Origin: Phycisphaerales bacterium
GTDB lineage: Bacteria; Planctomycetota; Phycisphaerae; Phycisphaerales; UBA1924
DNA: 64,000 nt
Reading direction: 5' to 3'
Assembly: GCA_947459215.1 (NCBI GenBank)
Contig: CANHCQ010000002.1
Location: 124,001-188,000 of the forward strand
In this document: positions 49,964 to 58,077 of the stretch, piece after piece
Layout of the letters: every line of letters begins with the position of its first letter
Numbering within the stretch: the first letter of the stretch is position 1
Notes under the pieces: generated by a model
Seen by the model: the letters and a program-made list of their open reading frames with translations, nothing else
Databases searched by the model: none
What the model was told of the DNA's origin: nothing
Made by a program: the position numbers and the translations under genes

Positions 49964-51364
49964 TCAGTGATTGTTGGAGGGTGAACCGGAGGCCGACTGG
50001 GCGGTGATCCACCTCACAGCGGCGTCGAGGACGGGGTCCTTGCCCGCGAGGAGGGCTTCGCGGGTGGGTGCGACGGGTTCGTCGGGGATGACGCCGTGGC
50101 CTTCGAGGGTCTGGCCCTTGAAGCTGATGTAGTTGGCGAAGGCGTAGTGGAGGCGGTCGTTGTTGGGGAGGATCTCGACGATGGAGGGGAGGGCGGCGCC
50201 GGGGCTGCGGGTGCCAAAGACGCGGCCGCGGCCCAGGTCCTGCATGCCGCCGGCGAAGATCTCGGAGGTGGAGGCGGAGACCTCATCGATGAGAATGGCG
50301 ACGGGCTTGGTGTAGGGCTTGGCGGCGGGGTTCAAGACGAAGTTGAGCTTGCCCTCGCGCTGGATCATGGTGCCGAGCTTCTGGTCGGGCTTGTCGATGA
50401 AGTAGCGGCCGACGCCCATGGCCATGGCGCCGATGCCGCCGATGTTGCCGCGGAGATCGATCACCATCCCCTGGCAGTCGGTGCACTCGTTGAGGAGGGC
50501 TTCGAGTTCGGAGTTGACCTTCATCGGGTCGAACCAGATGCTGAAGGCGAAGACGCCGACGCCGGGCGGGACGATGCGGCGGCTGGTCTTGAGATACATC
50601 GTCGGCAGGTTGCCGAATTTCTGGGCCTTGCCGATGGGCAGCACGGGGGTGATGGCGACGCGGACGGTGCGGTCGGTGTCGGCGCGGAAGGTGTAGTCGA
50701 GGGGTGTGCCGACTTCGCCATGGGCGAGTGTCTGGAGCATCGTGGCAGCGACGAGGGGGGCGGCGGTCTTGCCGGCGGAGAGCTTGTCGATGCGGGCGAT
50801 GAGCGGCGCGACCTTGCGCTTGTCAACGGACTCGACCGCCCAGCCGGGCTTCACGCCGGCGGCGGCGGCGGGGGAATCTGGTTCGACGTGGGTGACGACG
50901 GCGTCGTTGCCGATGCGGCGGAGATCGAGGCCGATCTCGCCGCTGGCGCGGCGGTCACCGGTGGTCTTGTCACCGGTGCTGGGCTCTTCGGACTCGGTGC
51001 CTTCGTAGGCATCGGCGGGCAGGATCCCGAAGTGGGTCTGCTGGAGTGATTCGATGAGTTCGCTCATGGCAGCGCGGGCTTCGGGCATGGACTTGGCCTG
51101 CTCGACCTTCACACGCATCTCGGCGTGCTTGGCGTCCCAAGCGGGACCGACCTTTTCGGGGTCGAAGTGACGCTGCTTGATGCGAGCGTGGACCATGTCG
51201 ATCGACTGCAGGTTGAGCTCGCGCTGCTCGGCGGTGAGGGGCGTGGGTTTCGGGGTCGACGTACAGGCGCTCAGGAGAAACGCGAAGCCGGCGACGGACG
51301 CGAGGCTCAGGCGGCCGAGCACGGTGCGGCGGAGGGAGGGGGACTGCTGCGGGTGAGGGGCCAT
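49964..51364 (-). CDS. S41 family C-terminal processing-type peptidase, lipoprotein
   Basis: 466 residues. The N-terminus has a lipobox, FAFLLSACTST, after LSLASVAG. A helical lead (LNLQSIDMVHARIKQRHFDP) is followed by a PDZ-like domain (AAAGVKPGWAVESVDKRKVA) and the tail-specific protease core: GMVIDLRGNIGGIGAMAMGV and the nucleophile in VAILIDEVSASTSEIFAGGM, then RVFGTRSPGAALPSIVEILP. The usual catalytic Lys, about 25 residues after the Ser, is not obvious here, since the corresponding stretch is DLGRGRVFGTRSPG. The enzyme could therefore use another residue or be closer to the IRBP/tricorn-core branch. ATG at 51364 preceded by AAGGAACC. Its role is probably periplasmic protein processing. 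Confidence 0.88.
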   Translation of the reverse strand: MAPHPQQSPSLRRTVLGRLSLASVAGFAFLLSACTSTPKPTPLTAEQRELNLQSIDMVHARIKQRHFDPEKVGPAWDAKHAEMRVKVEQAKSMPEARAAMSELIESLQQTHFGILPADAYEGTESEEPSTGDKTTGDRRASGEIGLDLRRIGNDAVVTHVEPDSPAAAAGVKPGWAVESVDKRKVAPLIARIDKLSAGKTAAPLVAATMLQTLAHGEVGTPLDYTFRADTDRTVRVAITPVLPIGKAQKFGNLPTMYLKTSRRIVPPGVGVFAFSIWFDPMKVNSELEALLNECTDCQGMVIDLRGNIGGIGAMAMGVGRYFIDKPDQKLGTMIQREGKLNFVLNPAAKPYTKPVAILIDEVSASTSEIFAGGMQDLGRGRVFGTRSPGAALPSIVEILPNNDRLHYAFANYISFKGQTLEGHGVIPDEPVAPTREALLAGKDPVLDAAVRWITAQSASGSPSNNH

Positions 51365-51488
51365 CGGGGTTCCTTGCGGTGCGGGCAGAGAAAATGTCGC
51401 AGTGAAAAAAACAACAAAAGTTCTGTTTGCGGTTCTACCGGCCGCCGGGGCTCGGGTTTCACTGAAGGGGGATGCTAGCGGAAGTCGT

Positions 51489-52811
51489 TCAGGGGCCGGG
51501 GATCTGGCGGCCGTGGGGATCCGTCAGGGGCGACGTGCTGGGCTGGGTGGCGCGGACATCCTGGGCGAGCTTCTCACGGACTGCGGGCGGGATGAAGTGT
51601 TCGGCCTTGTGGGCGGCGGCGTGGACGTGGTCCGGGGGTAACCCGAGTCGGGCGGTGAGGAAGGATTCCCACAGGCGATGGGTGCCGACGAATTGGCGGG
51701 CCTCGATGTGGCCGCGTTCGGTGAGGCGGACGGCGGCATCGTGGGTGACGACCAGGCCGCGGCGGCGCAAGAGGATGAGTGCCAGGTCAACGAGCCAAGT
51801 CGAGCCAACACCTTGAGTGAGTTCGTCGCGGGAAAGGGCGCGGGAGCGGAGCTCAGCGGCACGGTAGAGCATGCCGAGGATGTCTTCGCGGCAGATGCGG
51901 AGGCGGAGGGTGGCGTGGCGGGCGAGGCGTGAGAGGACGCCGTGGCGTGGGGAGAAGAGCGCGGCGGCGAGGAAGAAGAACGCACCGACGATGCAGACGC
52001 ATCCGGCGGTGGACGTATCGAGGTGCTTGGCGAGCAGATAGCCGCCGCCGCCGCTGAGGGCGCCGAGGATGGTCGCGAGGATCATCATGCGCGCGTAGCG
52101 ATCGGTGAGCAGGTGGGCGGTGGCGGCGGGGGTGACGAGCAGGGCGACGACGAGGATGGAGCCGACGGATTCGAAGCTGACGACGCTGACGCCGGCGATG
52201 AGTGCGACCATGACGAAGTGGACGAGGGTGGGGCGCATGCCCAGGGCGGCGGCGAGGGCGGGGTCGAAGGCGACGAGCTTGATCTCTTTGTGCAGCGCAG
52301 CGAGGACGACGGTGACAACGATTGCGGCGGCGGCGAGCGTGGCAGTGACGCGGGGGAGTTCGAGACCGAGGATGCGGACGGTGTCGAGGGGTGTGAACTC
52401 GAGCAGGCCGTAGAGGACGCATCCGGGGTCGAGATCGACGTTGCGGGCGGCGAAGGAGATGAGCAGGACGCCGAGCGCGAAGAGGGTGGTGAAGACGACG
52501 CCCATCGAGGCGTCTTCGGCGATCTTGGCGACGCGGTGGAGGCCGGCGGTGAGGACGCCGGTGAGCACGCCGACGACAGCGGCGCCGAGGAGCATCCAGA
52601 CAAGATCGCGCGAGCCGCTGAGGATGAACGCGCCTGCGAGGCCGGGCAGGATGGCGTGGCTGATGGCGTCGCCGAGCATGCTTAGGCGGCGGAGGAGCAG
52701 ATAGCAGCCGAGGACGCCGCAGAGAGCGCCGACGAGTGAGGCGGTGGCGATGACCCAGAGGTCGTAGGAGAAAAGCGGGCCGACGAACGGGAGGGAGAGA
52801 ATGGGGTTCAT
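51489..52811 (-). CDS. Mn/Zn ABC transporter permease fused to a DtxR-type domain (second permease)
   Basis: A 440-residue protein. Residues 1-290 are an ABC-3 family permease with eight to nine helices: FSYDLWVIATASLVGALCGV, LLRRLSMLGDAISHAILPGL, VFTTLFALGVLLISFAARNV and ALLVTPAATAHLLTDRYARM. From about 310, the C-terminal 130 residues are a winged helix (CREDILGMLYRAAELRSRAL, ALILLRRRGLVVTHDAAVRL) and an iron-dependent-repressor dimerisation region (FVGTHRLWESFLTARLGLPP, VHAAAHKAEHFIPPAVREKL), with His and Glu at the DtxR metal-ligand positions. Such fusions are known in some phyla. The domain could sense cytosolic metal on the permease. The start overlaps the first permease's stop (ATGA). 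Confidence 0.88.
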   Translation of the reverse strand: MNPILSLPFVGPLFSYDLWVIATASLVGALCGVLGCYLLLRRLSMLGDAISHAILPGLAGAFILSGSRDLVWMLLGAAVVGVLTGVLTAGLHRVAKIAEDASMGVVFTTLFALGVLLISFAARNVDLDPGCVLYGLLEFTPLDTVRILGLELPRVTATLAAAAIVVTVVLAALHKEIKLVAFDPALAAALGMRPTLVHFVMVALIAGVSVVSFESVGSILVVALLVTPAATAHLLTDRYARMMILATILGALSGGGGYLLAKHLDTSTAGCVCIVGAFFFLAAALFSPRHGVLSRLARHATLRLRICREDILGMLYRAAELRSRALSRDELTQGVGSTWLVDLALILLRRRGLVVTHDAAVRLTERGHIEARQFVGTHRLWESFLTARLGLPPDHVHAAAHKAEHFIPPAVREKLAQDVRATQPSTSPLTDPHGRQIPGP

Positions 52812-54160
52812 GGGCGTGCCTCGCTGGTGGAGGAGCCCGGTGGATGCAGGGAGAGCGGGACGCCAAGGGCGGCGCCGGTTCGTAGAGCGTCGCCGTCGCC
52901 GAGGGCGAGCTGGGCTTCGAACTTGGCGAGGAGTTCTGGGGTGATGAAGTGCTCGATGAGATCGGCGTCGCGGTCGACGTGATCGGGTGCGACTCCGGCG
53001 TGTTCGTGCAGGTAGAGCTCCCAGAGGCGGTGGGAGCGGATGACGCGGACGGCGCGGGTGAGGCCGGAGTCGGTGAGCGTGAAGATGGCGCTGCGATCGG
53101 AGACGTCGGCGTTGGCGAGGGCGCGGCGAAGGGCGCTTTGGAGTGAGCCCTTGCGCCAGGTGCGGCGAGCGGTGAGGCTGGCCAGGGTCGCGGGGGTGTT
53201 GGCTTCCTGCAGTTCGTAGAGGTCGCGGAGGAGGTGCTCGTCGTCGATGTGTTGCTGGAGGCGACGGGCGGTGCGCCAGCGGGCGATGAGGCCGCGTCGG
53301 GGGGCGAAGAGGAGTGAGAGGACAAAGAGCGAGCCGGCGACGAGGACGATGAGCGGGCCGGTGGGGAAGCCGCGGCTGAGGGAACTCTCGGGTGCGGGGA
53401 GGACGGCGGAGAGGGCGGAGCCGATGAGACCCGAGAGCATGCCGAAGAAACCGGCGAGGGCGAGATGTGGCGCGAGGCGGTCGGTCCAGAAGCGGGCGGT
53501 GACGCCGGGGATGATGAGCAGAGCGGCCATGAGCACGACGCCGACGGCGGGGAGGCCGACGACGGTGACGATGGCGAGCAGGCACATGAGGATGAGATCG
53601 AGCAGCGAGACGCGCCAGCCGAGGCTGCCGGCGAAGGCGCGGTCAAAGCCGACGAGCTTGAACTCCTTGTAAAGGGCGACGACGCCGAAGAGGGCGAGCG
53701 CCGAGGAGGCGGCGATGAGGGTGACGTCGGCCTGGACCATGCCGGCGGCTTTCCCGAAGAGGAAGCCGTCGAGCCCGGCGCGGTTGCCGCTGGGGAGACG
53801 CTGGATGATGCCCGAGAGGGCGATGCCGAGCCCGAAGAAGGATCCGAGGACGATGGCGATGGCGGCGTCTTCCTTGATGCGGGTAAAGCGGCGGATGGCG
53901 TTCATGGTGAGGACGCCGAGGACGCCGAAGACGAGCGCGCCGAGCAGGAAGAGCGGGAGGCTGCGTTCGCGGAAGACGAGGAAGGCGACGCAGACACCGG
54001 GGAGGGCGGCGTGTGCGAGGGCGTCGCCGACGAGGGCGCGGCGGCGGAGGACGGCGAGGGCGCCGATCACGCCGGCGGCGAGGCCGAGCGCACCGGTGCC
54101 CAGGAGCACCATGCGGGTGTTGGAGTCTTGAAGCGTGATGAGGCGGAGGAGTTCGCTCAT
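52808..54160 (-). CDS. Mn/Zn ABC transporter permease fused to a DtxR-type domain (first permease)
   Basis: A 450-residue ABC-3 family permease plus C-terminal DtxR-like part, paralogous to the next gene. The permease has [20 protein letters not shown]-type first helix ([20 protein letters not shown]), [40 protein letters not shown] and the coupling-type [20 protein letters not shown]. The C-terminal part begins [20 protein letters not shown], continues [20 protein letters not shown] (winged helix) and ends [20 protein letters not shown] with [20 protein letters not shown], where Asp, Glu and His fall at the usual metal-ligand spots. Overlaps the ATPase gene by ATGA on one side and the second permease on the other. 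Two permeases suggest a heterodimeric membrane channel. Confidence 0.88.
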   Translation of the reverse strand: MSELLRLITLQDSNTRMVLLGTGALGLAAGVIGALAVLRRRALVGDALAHAALPGVCVAFLVFRERSLPLFLLGALVFGVLGVLTMNAIRRFTRIKEDAAIAIVLGSFFGLGIALSGIIQRLPSGNRAGLDGFLFGKAAGMVQADVTLIAASSALALFGVVALYKEFKLVGFDRAFAGSLGWRVSLLDLILMCLLAIVTVVGLPAVGVVLMAALLIIPGVTARFWTDRLAPHLALAGFFGMLSGLIGSALSAVLPAPESSLSRGFPTGPLIVLVAGSLFVLSLLFAPRRGLIARWRTARRLQQHIDDEHLLRDLYELQEANTPATLASLTARRTWRKGSLQSALRRALANADVSDRSAIFTLTDSGLTRAVRVIRSHRLWELYLHEHAGVAPDHVDRDADLIEHFITPELLAKFEAQLALGDGDALRTGAALGVPLSLHPPGSSTSEARP

Positions 54161-54954
54161 GGGGAACGCGGGAGCGTGCCGCCGCGACGGACGGCTTCGG
54201 TGACTTCGTCGAGCAGCGTGAGGCGTCCGCCGTAGGTGCGTTTGAGATTGTCGGCGGAGAACGCGGTCTCGATGGGTCCGGCGGCGACGAGGTGGAGGTT
54301 GAGCATCGCGACGAAGTCGAAGTAGGAGCGGACGGTCTGCAGGTCGTGATGGACGGCGATGACGGTGCGGCCTTGCTGCTGGAGCGTGCGGAGGACTTCG
54401 AGGATGGACTGCTCGGTGGCGGCGTCGACGCCGGCGAAGGGCTCGTCCATGAGATAGAGCGTGGCGTCTTGGGCGAGGGCGCGGGCGAGGAAGACGCGCT
54501 GCTGCTGGCCACCGGAGAGTTGGCTGATCTGGCGATCGCGGAACTCGGTCATGCCGACGCTGTGGAGGGCGGCGTCGGCGGCGTCGCGGTCGGCGCGCGA
54601 GGGGCGGCGAAACCAGCCAAGGCGGCCGAAGCGGCCCATGAGCACGACGTCGAAGACGCTGACGGGGAACTCCCAATCGACGCTCTCGCGCTGGGGGACA
54701 TACGCGACGAGGTCGCGGACCTGAGCGAGCGGCTTGCCGAAGACCTCGATGCGCCCGGAGGCGATGGGCAGCAGGCCGAGGATGGACTTCAAAAGCGTGG
54801 ACTTGCCCGCGCCGTTGGGGCCGACGATGGCGGCGAGCGATCCGGCGGGGAAGGAAACGTCGACGTCCCAGAGCACGGGTTTGCGGTGATAGGCGACGGT
54901 GACGTCGTGGACTTCAACAGCGATGCCGGTTGTCGGGGGCGTGTCGGCGGGCAT
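54157..54954 (-). CDS. Mn/Zn ABC transporter ATP-binding protein
   Basis: 265-residue ATPase that drives the neighbouring permeases. Walker A is [18 protein letters not shown], the Q-loop is [20 protein letters not shown], the signature [17 protein letters not shown] and Walker [14 protein letters not shown] with the H-loop His in [15 protein letters not shown]. The [20 protein letters not shown] block is diagnostic of the metal-uptake (TroB/MntB/ZnuC) subfamily. The C-terminal part is slightly shorter than in ZnuC. It overlaps the permease gene by four bases and starts 2 bases after the binding-protein stop, so all four genes form one transcript. Confidence 0.92.
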   Translation of the reverse strand: MPADTPPTTGIAVEVHDVTVAYHRKPVLWDVDVSFPAGSLAAIVGPNGAGKSTLLKSILGLLPIASGRIEVFGKPLAQVRDLVAYVPQRESVDWEFPVSVFDVVLMGRFGRLGWFRRPSRADRDAADAALHSVGMTEFRDRQISQLSGGQQQRVFLARALAQDATLYLMDEPFAGVDAATEQSILEVLRTLQQQGRTVIAVHHDLQTVRSYFDFVAMLNLHLVAAGPIETAFSADNLKRTYGGRLTLLDEVTEAVRRGGTLPRSP

Positions 54955-54956
54955 GG

Positions 54957-55907
54957 TTACTTCGTGGGGGTCGGGTTGGAAGTGGGGGCGGGTGATTCTG
55001 CGGGCTTGAGGGCGTGGACGATGGCGTGGACGTTGTGCTTCACCATGCCGATGTAGGTGCCTTCGTCTGTGCCGGATTTGCCCATCGCGTCGGAAAAGAG
55101 TTCGCCGCCCACGGTGACGGTGTGGTTGCGGGCGGCGGCGCCCTCGCGGAGGGCGTCGATGGCCTTGCGGGGAACCGAGGACTCGACAAAGACGGCGGGG
55201 ATCTTGCGTTTGACGAGGGTGTCGACGAGGGCGTTGATGTCGCGGAGGCTTGCCTCGCTATCGGTGCTGACGCCCTGGATGGCGAGGACTTCGATGTCGT
55301 AGGCGCGGGAGAAGTAGCCGAAGGCGTCGTGGGCGGTGACGAGGACGCGCTGGGGCTTGGGGATGGTGGCGATTTCCGTCTTCACCCATTCGTGCAGGGC
55401 GGCGAGGTCCTCACGGTACTTCTTGGCGTTGGCTTTGTAGGTTTCGGCACCGGAGGCGTCGGCGTCGATGAGTCCCTTCTCGACGGCGTCGAGGGCTTTG
55501 CTCCAGAGGGCGACGTCGAACCAGATGTGTGGGTCGTGCGAGTCGCCCTCGTCGGAGCGCAGGAGGGTGTGGTCGAGTTGCTGGCCGACGAGCACGATGC
55601 GACGGGACTTTGAGAGTTTCTCGAGGGCGTCGACCATGCGGCCTTCAAGATGGAGGCCGACGGCGAAGACGATGTCGGCGGTGGAGAGCAGGCGGAGGTC
55701 GCCGGGGGAAGCCTTGTAGAGGTGCGGGTCGACGCCCTCGCCCATGAGACCGGTGACTTCGACGCGGTCGCCGCCGATGATGCGGACGGCGTCGGTGAGC
55801 ATGCCGACGGTCGCGACGGCGCGGAGCTTGGGAGCGGCCGCGAGCGCCGGAACGGCGGCGAGGGCCGTCAGGAGAACGGCGAGGAGCGTGAGGAAACGGG
55901 TGGTCAT
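54957..55907 (-). CDS. Metal ABC transporter substrate-binding protein (TroA/ZnuA/MntA family)
   Basis: 316 residues starting at the ATG at 55907 (GTG at 55919 is possible). A signal peptide, [20 protein letters not shown], leaves a periplasmic protein without a lipobox. Metal ligands: the His in [16 protein letters not shown], the His in [15 protein letters not shown], a His in [16 protein letters not shown] and the Asp in [15 protein letters not shown] His, and not a Glu, at the third position is TroA-like and seen in Zn- and Mn-binding members, so metal cannot be decided; a Mn regulator opposite (MntR-like) favours Mn or both. It lacks the His-rich loop of classical ZnuA. First gene of the operon; the intergenic operator is described separately. 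Confidence 0.92.
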   Translation of the reverse strand: MTTRFLTLLAVLLTALAAVPALAAAPKLRAVATVGMLTDAVRIIGGDRVEVTGLMGEGVDPHLYKASPGDLRLLSTADIVFAVGLHLEGRMVDALEKLSKSRRIVLVGQQLDHTLLRSDEGDSHDPHIWFDVALWSKALDAVEKGLIDADASGAETYKANAKKYREDLAALHEWVKTEIATIPKPQRVLVTAHDAFGYFSRAYDIEVLAIQGVSTDSEASLRDINALVDTLVKRKIPAVFVESSVPRKAIDALREGAAARNHTVTVGGELFSDAMGKSGTDEGTYIGMVKHNVHAIVHALKPAESPAPTSNPTPTK

Positions 55908-55932
55908 GGTGGGGCTCACTGGTTGGACGAAG

Positions 55933-55948
55933 TGTAGCAGGTGCTACA
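55933..55948. promoter_or_regulatory. Perfect palindrome TGTAGCA-GG-TGCTACA, likely MntR/DtxR operator
   Basis: Seven-base arms TGTAGCA (55933-55939) and TGCTACA (55942-55948) separated by GG, 25 bases before the transporter ATG and in the gap to the divergent MntR-like gene; a partial GTAGC repeats at 55951. DtxR-family operators are imperfect to perfect palindromes of this size. No other comparable palindrome occurs in this gap. Confidence 0.65.
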
Positions 55949-56063
55949 ACGTAGCTGAGGGTACTATTCTCGAAGTCGGATGTCGGGATGCGGGCGTGTG
56001 GAGTCCGGCGCTCTGCCCATCCCTCCGGGAGGGGGATTGGGTCTGGTTGCTTTGGAGGCTTGT

Positions 56064-56534
56064 GTGGCGAAGGCGCGAAAGAAATCAGCGGGCCGGAAGG
56101 GCGCGGGGCGCTTGAGCGATGCGAGCGCGGCGGCGTCGCGGCATGTAAAGACGCGGCAGGCGCACGCGCAGGAGCGTGCGGAGGATTACGTCGAGTTGAT
56201 CGACGAGCTGGTTCGCGGGCAGGGCGCGGCGCGGGTGGTGGATATGGCCAAGTCGTTAGGTGTGTCGCACGTGACGGTGGTGCGTGCTGTGGCGCGGCTG
56301 CAGCAGCAGGGGCTGGTGGTGACCGAACCGTACCGGGCGGTCGAGTTGACGCCAACGGGGCGGCGGCTGGCGACGGACGCGCGGCGTCGGCACGAGATCG
56401 TCGTGGATTTCCTGATCAGTCTGGGTGTGCCGCGGGATGTCGCGGAGATCGATGCGGAGGGCATCGAGCACCACGTCAGCCCGGAGACTCTGGCGGCGTT
56501 CGCGCGGGCGAGCCGGAGAAAGGGCGCGAGATGA
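56064..56534 (+). CDS. mntR: DtxR/MntR-family metal-dependent transcriptional regulator
   Basis: 156-residue regulator that probably represses the divergent transporter when metal is abundant. GTG at 56064 has GGAGG at 6 bases and fits better than the upstream frame. A basic, Lys/Arg-rich N-terminus (AKARKKSAGRKGAGR) precedes the winged helix, AEDYVELIDELVRGQGAARV, VDMAKSLGVSHVTVVRAVAR and LQQQGLVVTEPYRAVELTPT. The C-terminal dimer/metal part has GRRLATDARRRHEIVVDFLI and AEIDAEGIEHHVSPETLAAF, where Glu and His match DtxR/MntR ligand positions. It lacks the SH3-like third domain, as MntR does. The 30-residue basic extension is unusual. The gene ends convergent to fliL. Confidence 0.88.
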   Translation: MAKARKKSAGRKGAGRLSDASAAASRHVKTRQAHAQERAEDYVELIDELVRGQGAARVVDMAKSLGVSHVTVVRAVARLQQQGLVVTEPYRAVELTPTGRRLATDARRRHEIVVDFLISLGVPRDVAEIDAEGIEHHVSPETLAAFARASRRKGAR

Positions 56535-57068
56535 TCAACCCGCCGGGAAGCCGCGGCACTTGGGGATGATGATGCGTTGGATGCGGCTGGTGCCGTCGGG
56601 CGCCTTCTCGATGATCTCGCTCATGAAAGCGGAAATCTCGCGGTTGAGGGTTTCGAGTCCGGCTTCCTTGAGGGCACCGGGCTGGGCACGCCGGAAGACG
56701 AGGGCGATGCCTTCCTTGATCTCGGCCTGGCGGGCCTGGAGCAGTTCGGCGACCTTCTCCTCGTCGCGCTTCTTGACCTTCATGTAGACGGCGGCGTCCC
56801 AGATCCAGGTCGTGCCGCCCTGCATGTTCTGGAACTTGTCCTCGACGAGGGGGAGTTCGACGAGGGCGTCGAGAGCGGCGTCTTCGTCGTGCTTGACGTC
56901 GTGGGCCTGGGCTTCGGTCGGCTTCTTCATCGTCGAGCCGACAATGAAGAAGACCGCGGCGGCTTCGACGGCCATGAGGACGGCGACGATGCCGATCGTC
57001 TTGATGGGAAGGCCGCCCTTGGCGGGCTTCTCTTCGGTCTTTGGTGCTTCCTTGGCCTCTTCCGCCAT
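56535..57068 (-). CDS. fliL: Flagellar basal body-associated protein FliL
   Basis: FliL surrounds the stator in the flagellar motor. The ATG at 57068 has GGAGG at 5 bases and gives 177 residues. A Lys/Glu-rich cytoplasmic start (MAEEAKEAPKTEEKPAKGG) is followed by one helix, KTIGIVAVLMAVEAAAVFFI, and a periplasmic domain: FQNMQGGTTWIWDAAVYMKV, ELLQARQAEIKEGIALVFRR, LKEAGLETLNREISAFMSEI and RIQRIIIPKCRGFPAG, which fits the stomatin-like FliL fold and its typical I-x-x-V/I-x-F end. Last gene of the visible flagellar operon; it ends convergent to the MntR-like gene. No fliM or fliN follows. Confidence 0.85.
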   Translation of the reverse strand: MAEEAKEAPKTEEKPAKGGLPIKTIGIVAVLMAVEAAAVFFIVGSTMKKPTEAQAHDVKHDEDAALDALVELPLVEDKFQNMQGGTTWIWDAAVYMKVKKRDEEKVAELLQARQAEIKEGIALVFRRAQPGALKEAGLETLNREISAFMSEIIEKAPDGTSRIQRIIIPKCRGFPAG

Positions 57069-57227
57069 GACAACCTCCGAGCTGCGTCGCCGCGGGCGCG
57101 GCGGTGCGCACTGAAGGTCGGTTGTCGGGCGGGTCAACTGGAGCGCATCGGTGCGGGCGGGCGGCGAGAGTCGGGCGTGCTACGGAATAGATCGCATCGA
57201 GACGACGGCGGGGTCGTTTTCGGACGC

Positions 57228-57935
57228 TCAGGCAGCGAGGCGGAGCGGTTCGCTCGTGGTCTCGAGGCCGAGAACCAGAGCAGCGAGGGACGCGACTTCG
57301 GTGCTTCCGGCTCCGCCGCGGATGGCGGAGAGAGAGAAGATGAGCGCTTCGGTTTCGAGGGTGTGCGAGGCGACGGAGGCGTCGAGCTTGTCGCACATCC
57401 AGTGGGCTGCGGAGGACGCGGTGAGCAGTGCCATGGCGGCGACGAAGGCGGCGGCGGCGAGGTAGGACTCGAGGCCGGTGCGATCGCCGAGGAGACCGAA
57501 CGCGAAGGCGAAGACGATGGAAGCGGGGAAGATGACGCTGAGGGTGGCGAGGGCGGCGGCGCGGCGGAGGGAGCGGCGTCGGCGGTCGATGAGGACCTGG
57601 CCGATGTGCTCGAGTTTGCGGGCGATATCGGGAGGTTCTGCGCCGGCGGCGAGCATTTCGACGCCGCGGCGGAAGAGCAGCCAGTCGGAGCGATCGGCGA
57701 GGCGGCGCATGCCGCGGAGATCGCCTTCGGCGGCGCATGCGGCGAGGCGTTCGAGTTGGCGGACGAGTTCGGCGCGGGGTGTGGCGTGGACGAGCAGTCT
57801 GCTGGCGACGGCGTCGAGGCGGAGGATGCGTGCGACAACGAGGGCGGCGGCCGACGCGGCGAGGCAGACGGCGAGCAGCCCGACAGGGATGCGGATGGAA
57901 TCGAGGAGCGGTAGTTCCATTGCCTGGCTGATCAC
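57228..57935 (-). CDS. Divergent MotA-like stator protein
   Basis: 235 residues, GTG start at 57935 with GAGAGGA upstream (ATG at 57920 is an alternative). A MotA/TolQ/ExbB-like layout: first helix SIRIPVGLLAVCLAASAAAL, a cytoplasmic part (LLFRRGVEMLAAGAEPPDIA, where Arg and Glu occupy positions used for FliG contact in MotA), two later helices (ATLSVIFPASIVFAFAFGLL and ESYLAAAAFVAAMALLTASS) and ETEALIFSLSAIRGGAGSTE, like the conserved E-x-I-x-L-AI-x-x-G end. Sequence is much diverged from standard MotA. No motB lies next to it, so its partner and ion are unknown. The location between flgE and fliL supports the assignment. Confidence 0.6.
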   Translation of the reverse strand: MISQAMELPLLDSIRIPVGLLAVCLAASAAALVVARILRLDAVASRLLVHATPRAELVRQLERLAACAAEGDLRGMRRLADRSDWLLFRRGVEMLAAGAEPPDIARKLEHIGQVLIDRRRRSLRRAAALATLSVIFPASIVFAFAFGLLGDRTGLESYLAAAAFVAAMALLTASSAAHWMCDKLDASVASHTLETEALIFSLSAIRGGAGSTEVASLAALVLGLETTSEPLRLAA

Positions 57936-57998
57936 GCGATGAGTCCTCTCGATGGTCCCCCGTGGCGTGGCTGGAGATCGGGGTTGGAGCCGGTCGAG

Positions 57999-58026
57999 TT
58001 ATCGGTCGGAATGGGGCGCGACTTTG
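57999..58026 (-). promoter_or_regulatory. Possible sigma-28 promoter for the MotA-like gene
   Basis: On the minus strand: CAAA, 16 bases, ACCGATAA, close to the flagellar sigma-28 consensus TAAA-N15-GCCGATAA (7 of 8 in the -10, 3 of 4 in the -35, spacer one longer). It lies about 64 bases before the GTG start. Confidence 0.4.
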
Positions 58027-58077
58027 GTGCGGATCGTGGGGTCGCGGAGACTTCCGGAAGTGCGCGTTTCGCCCGGG

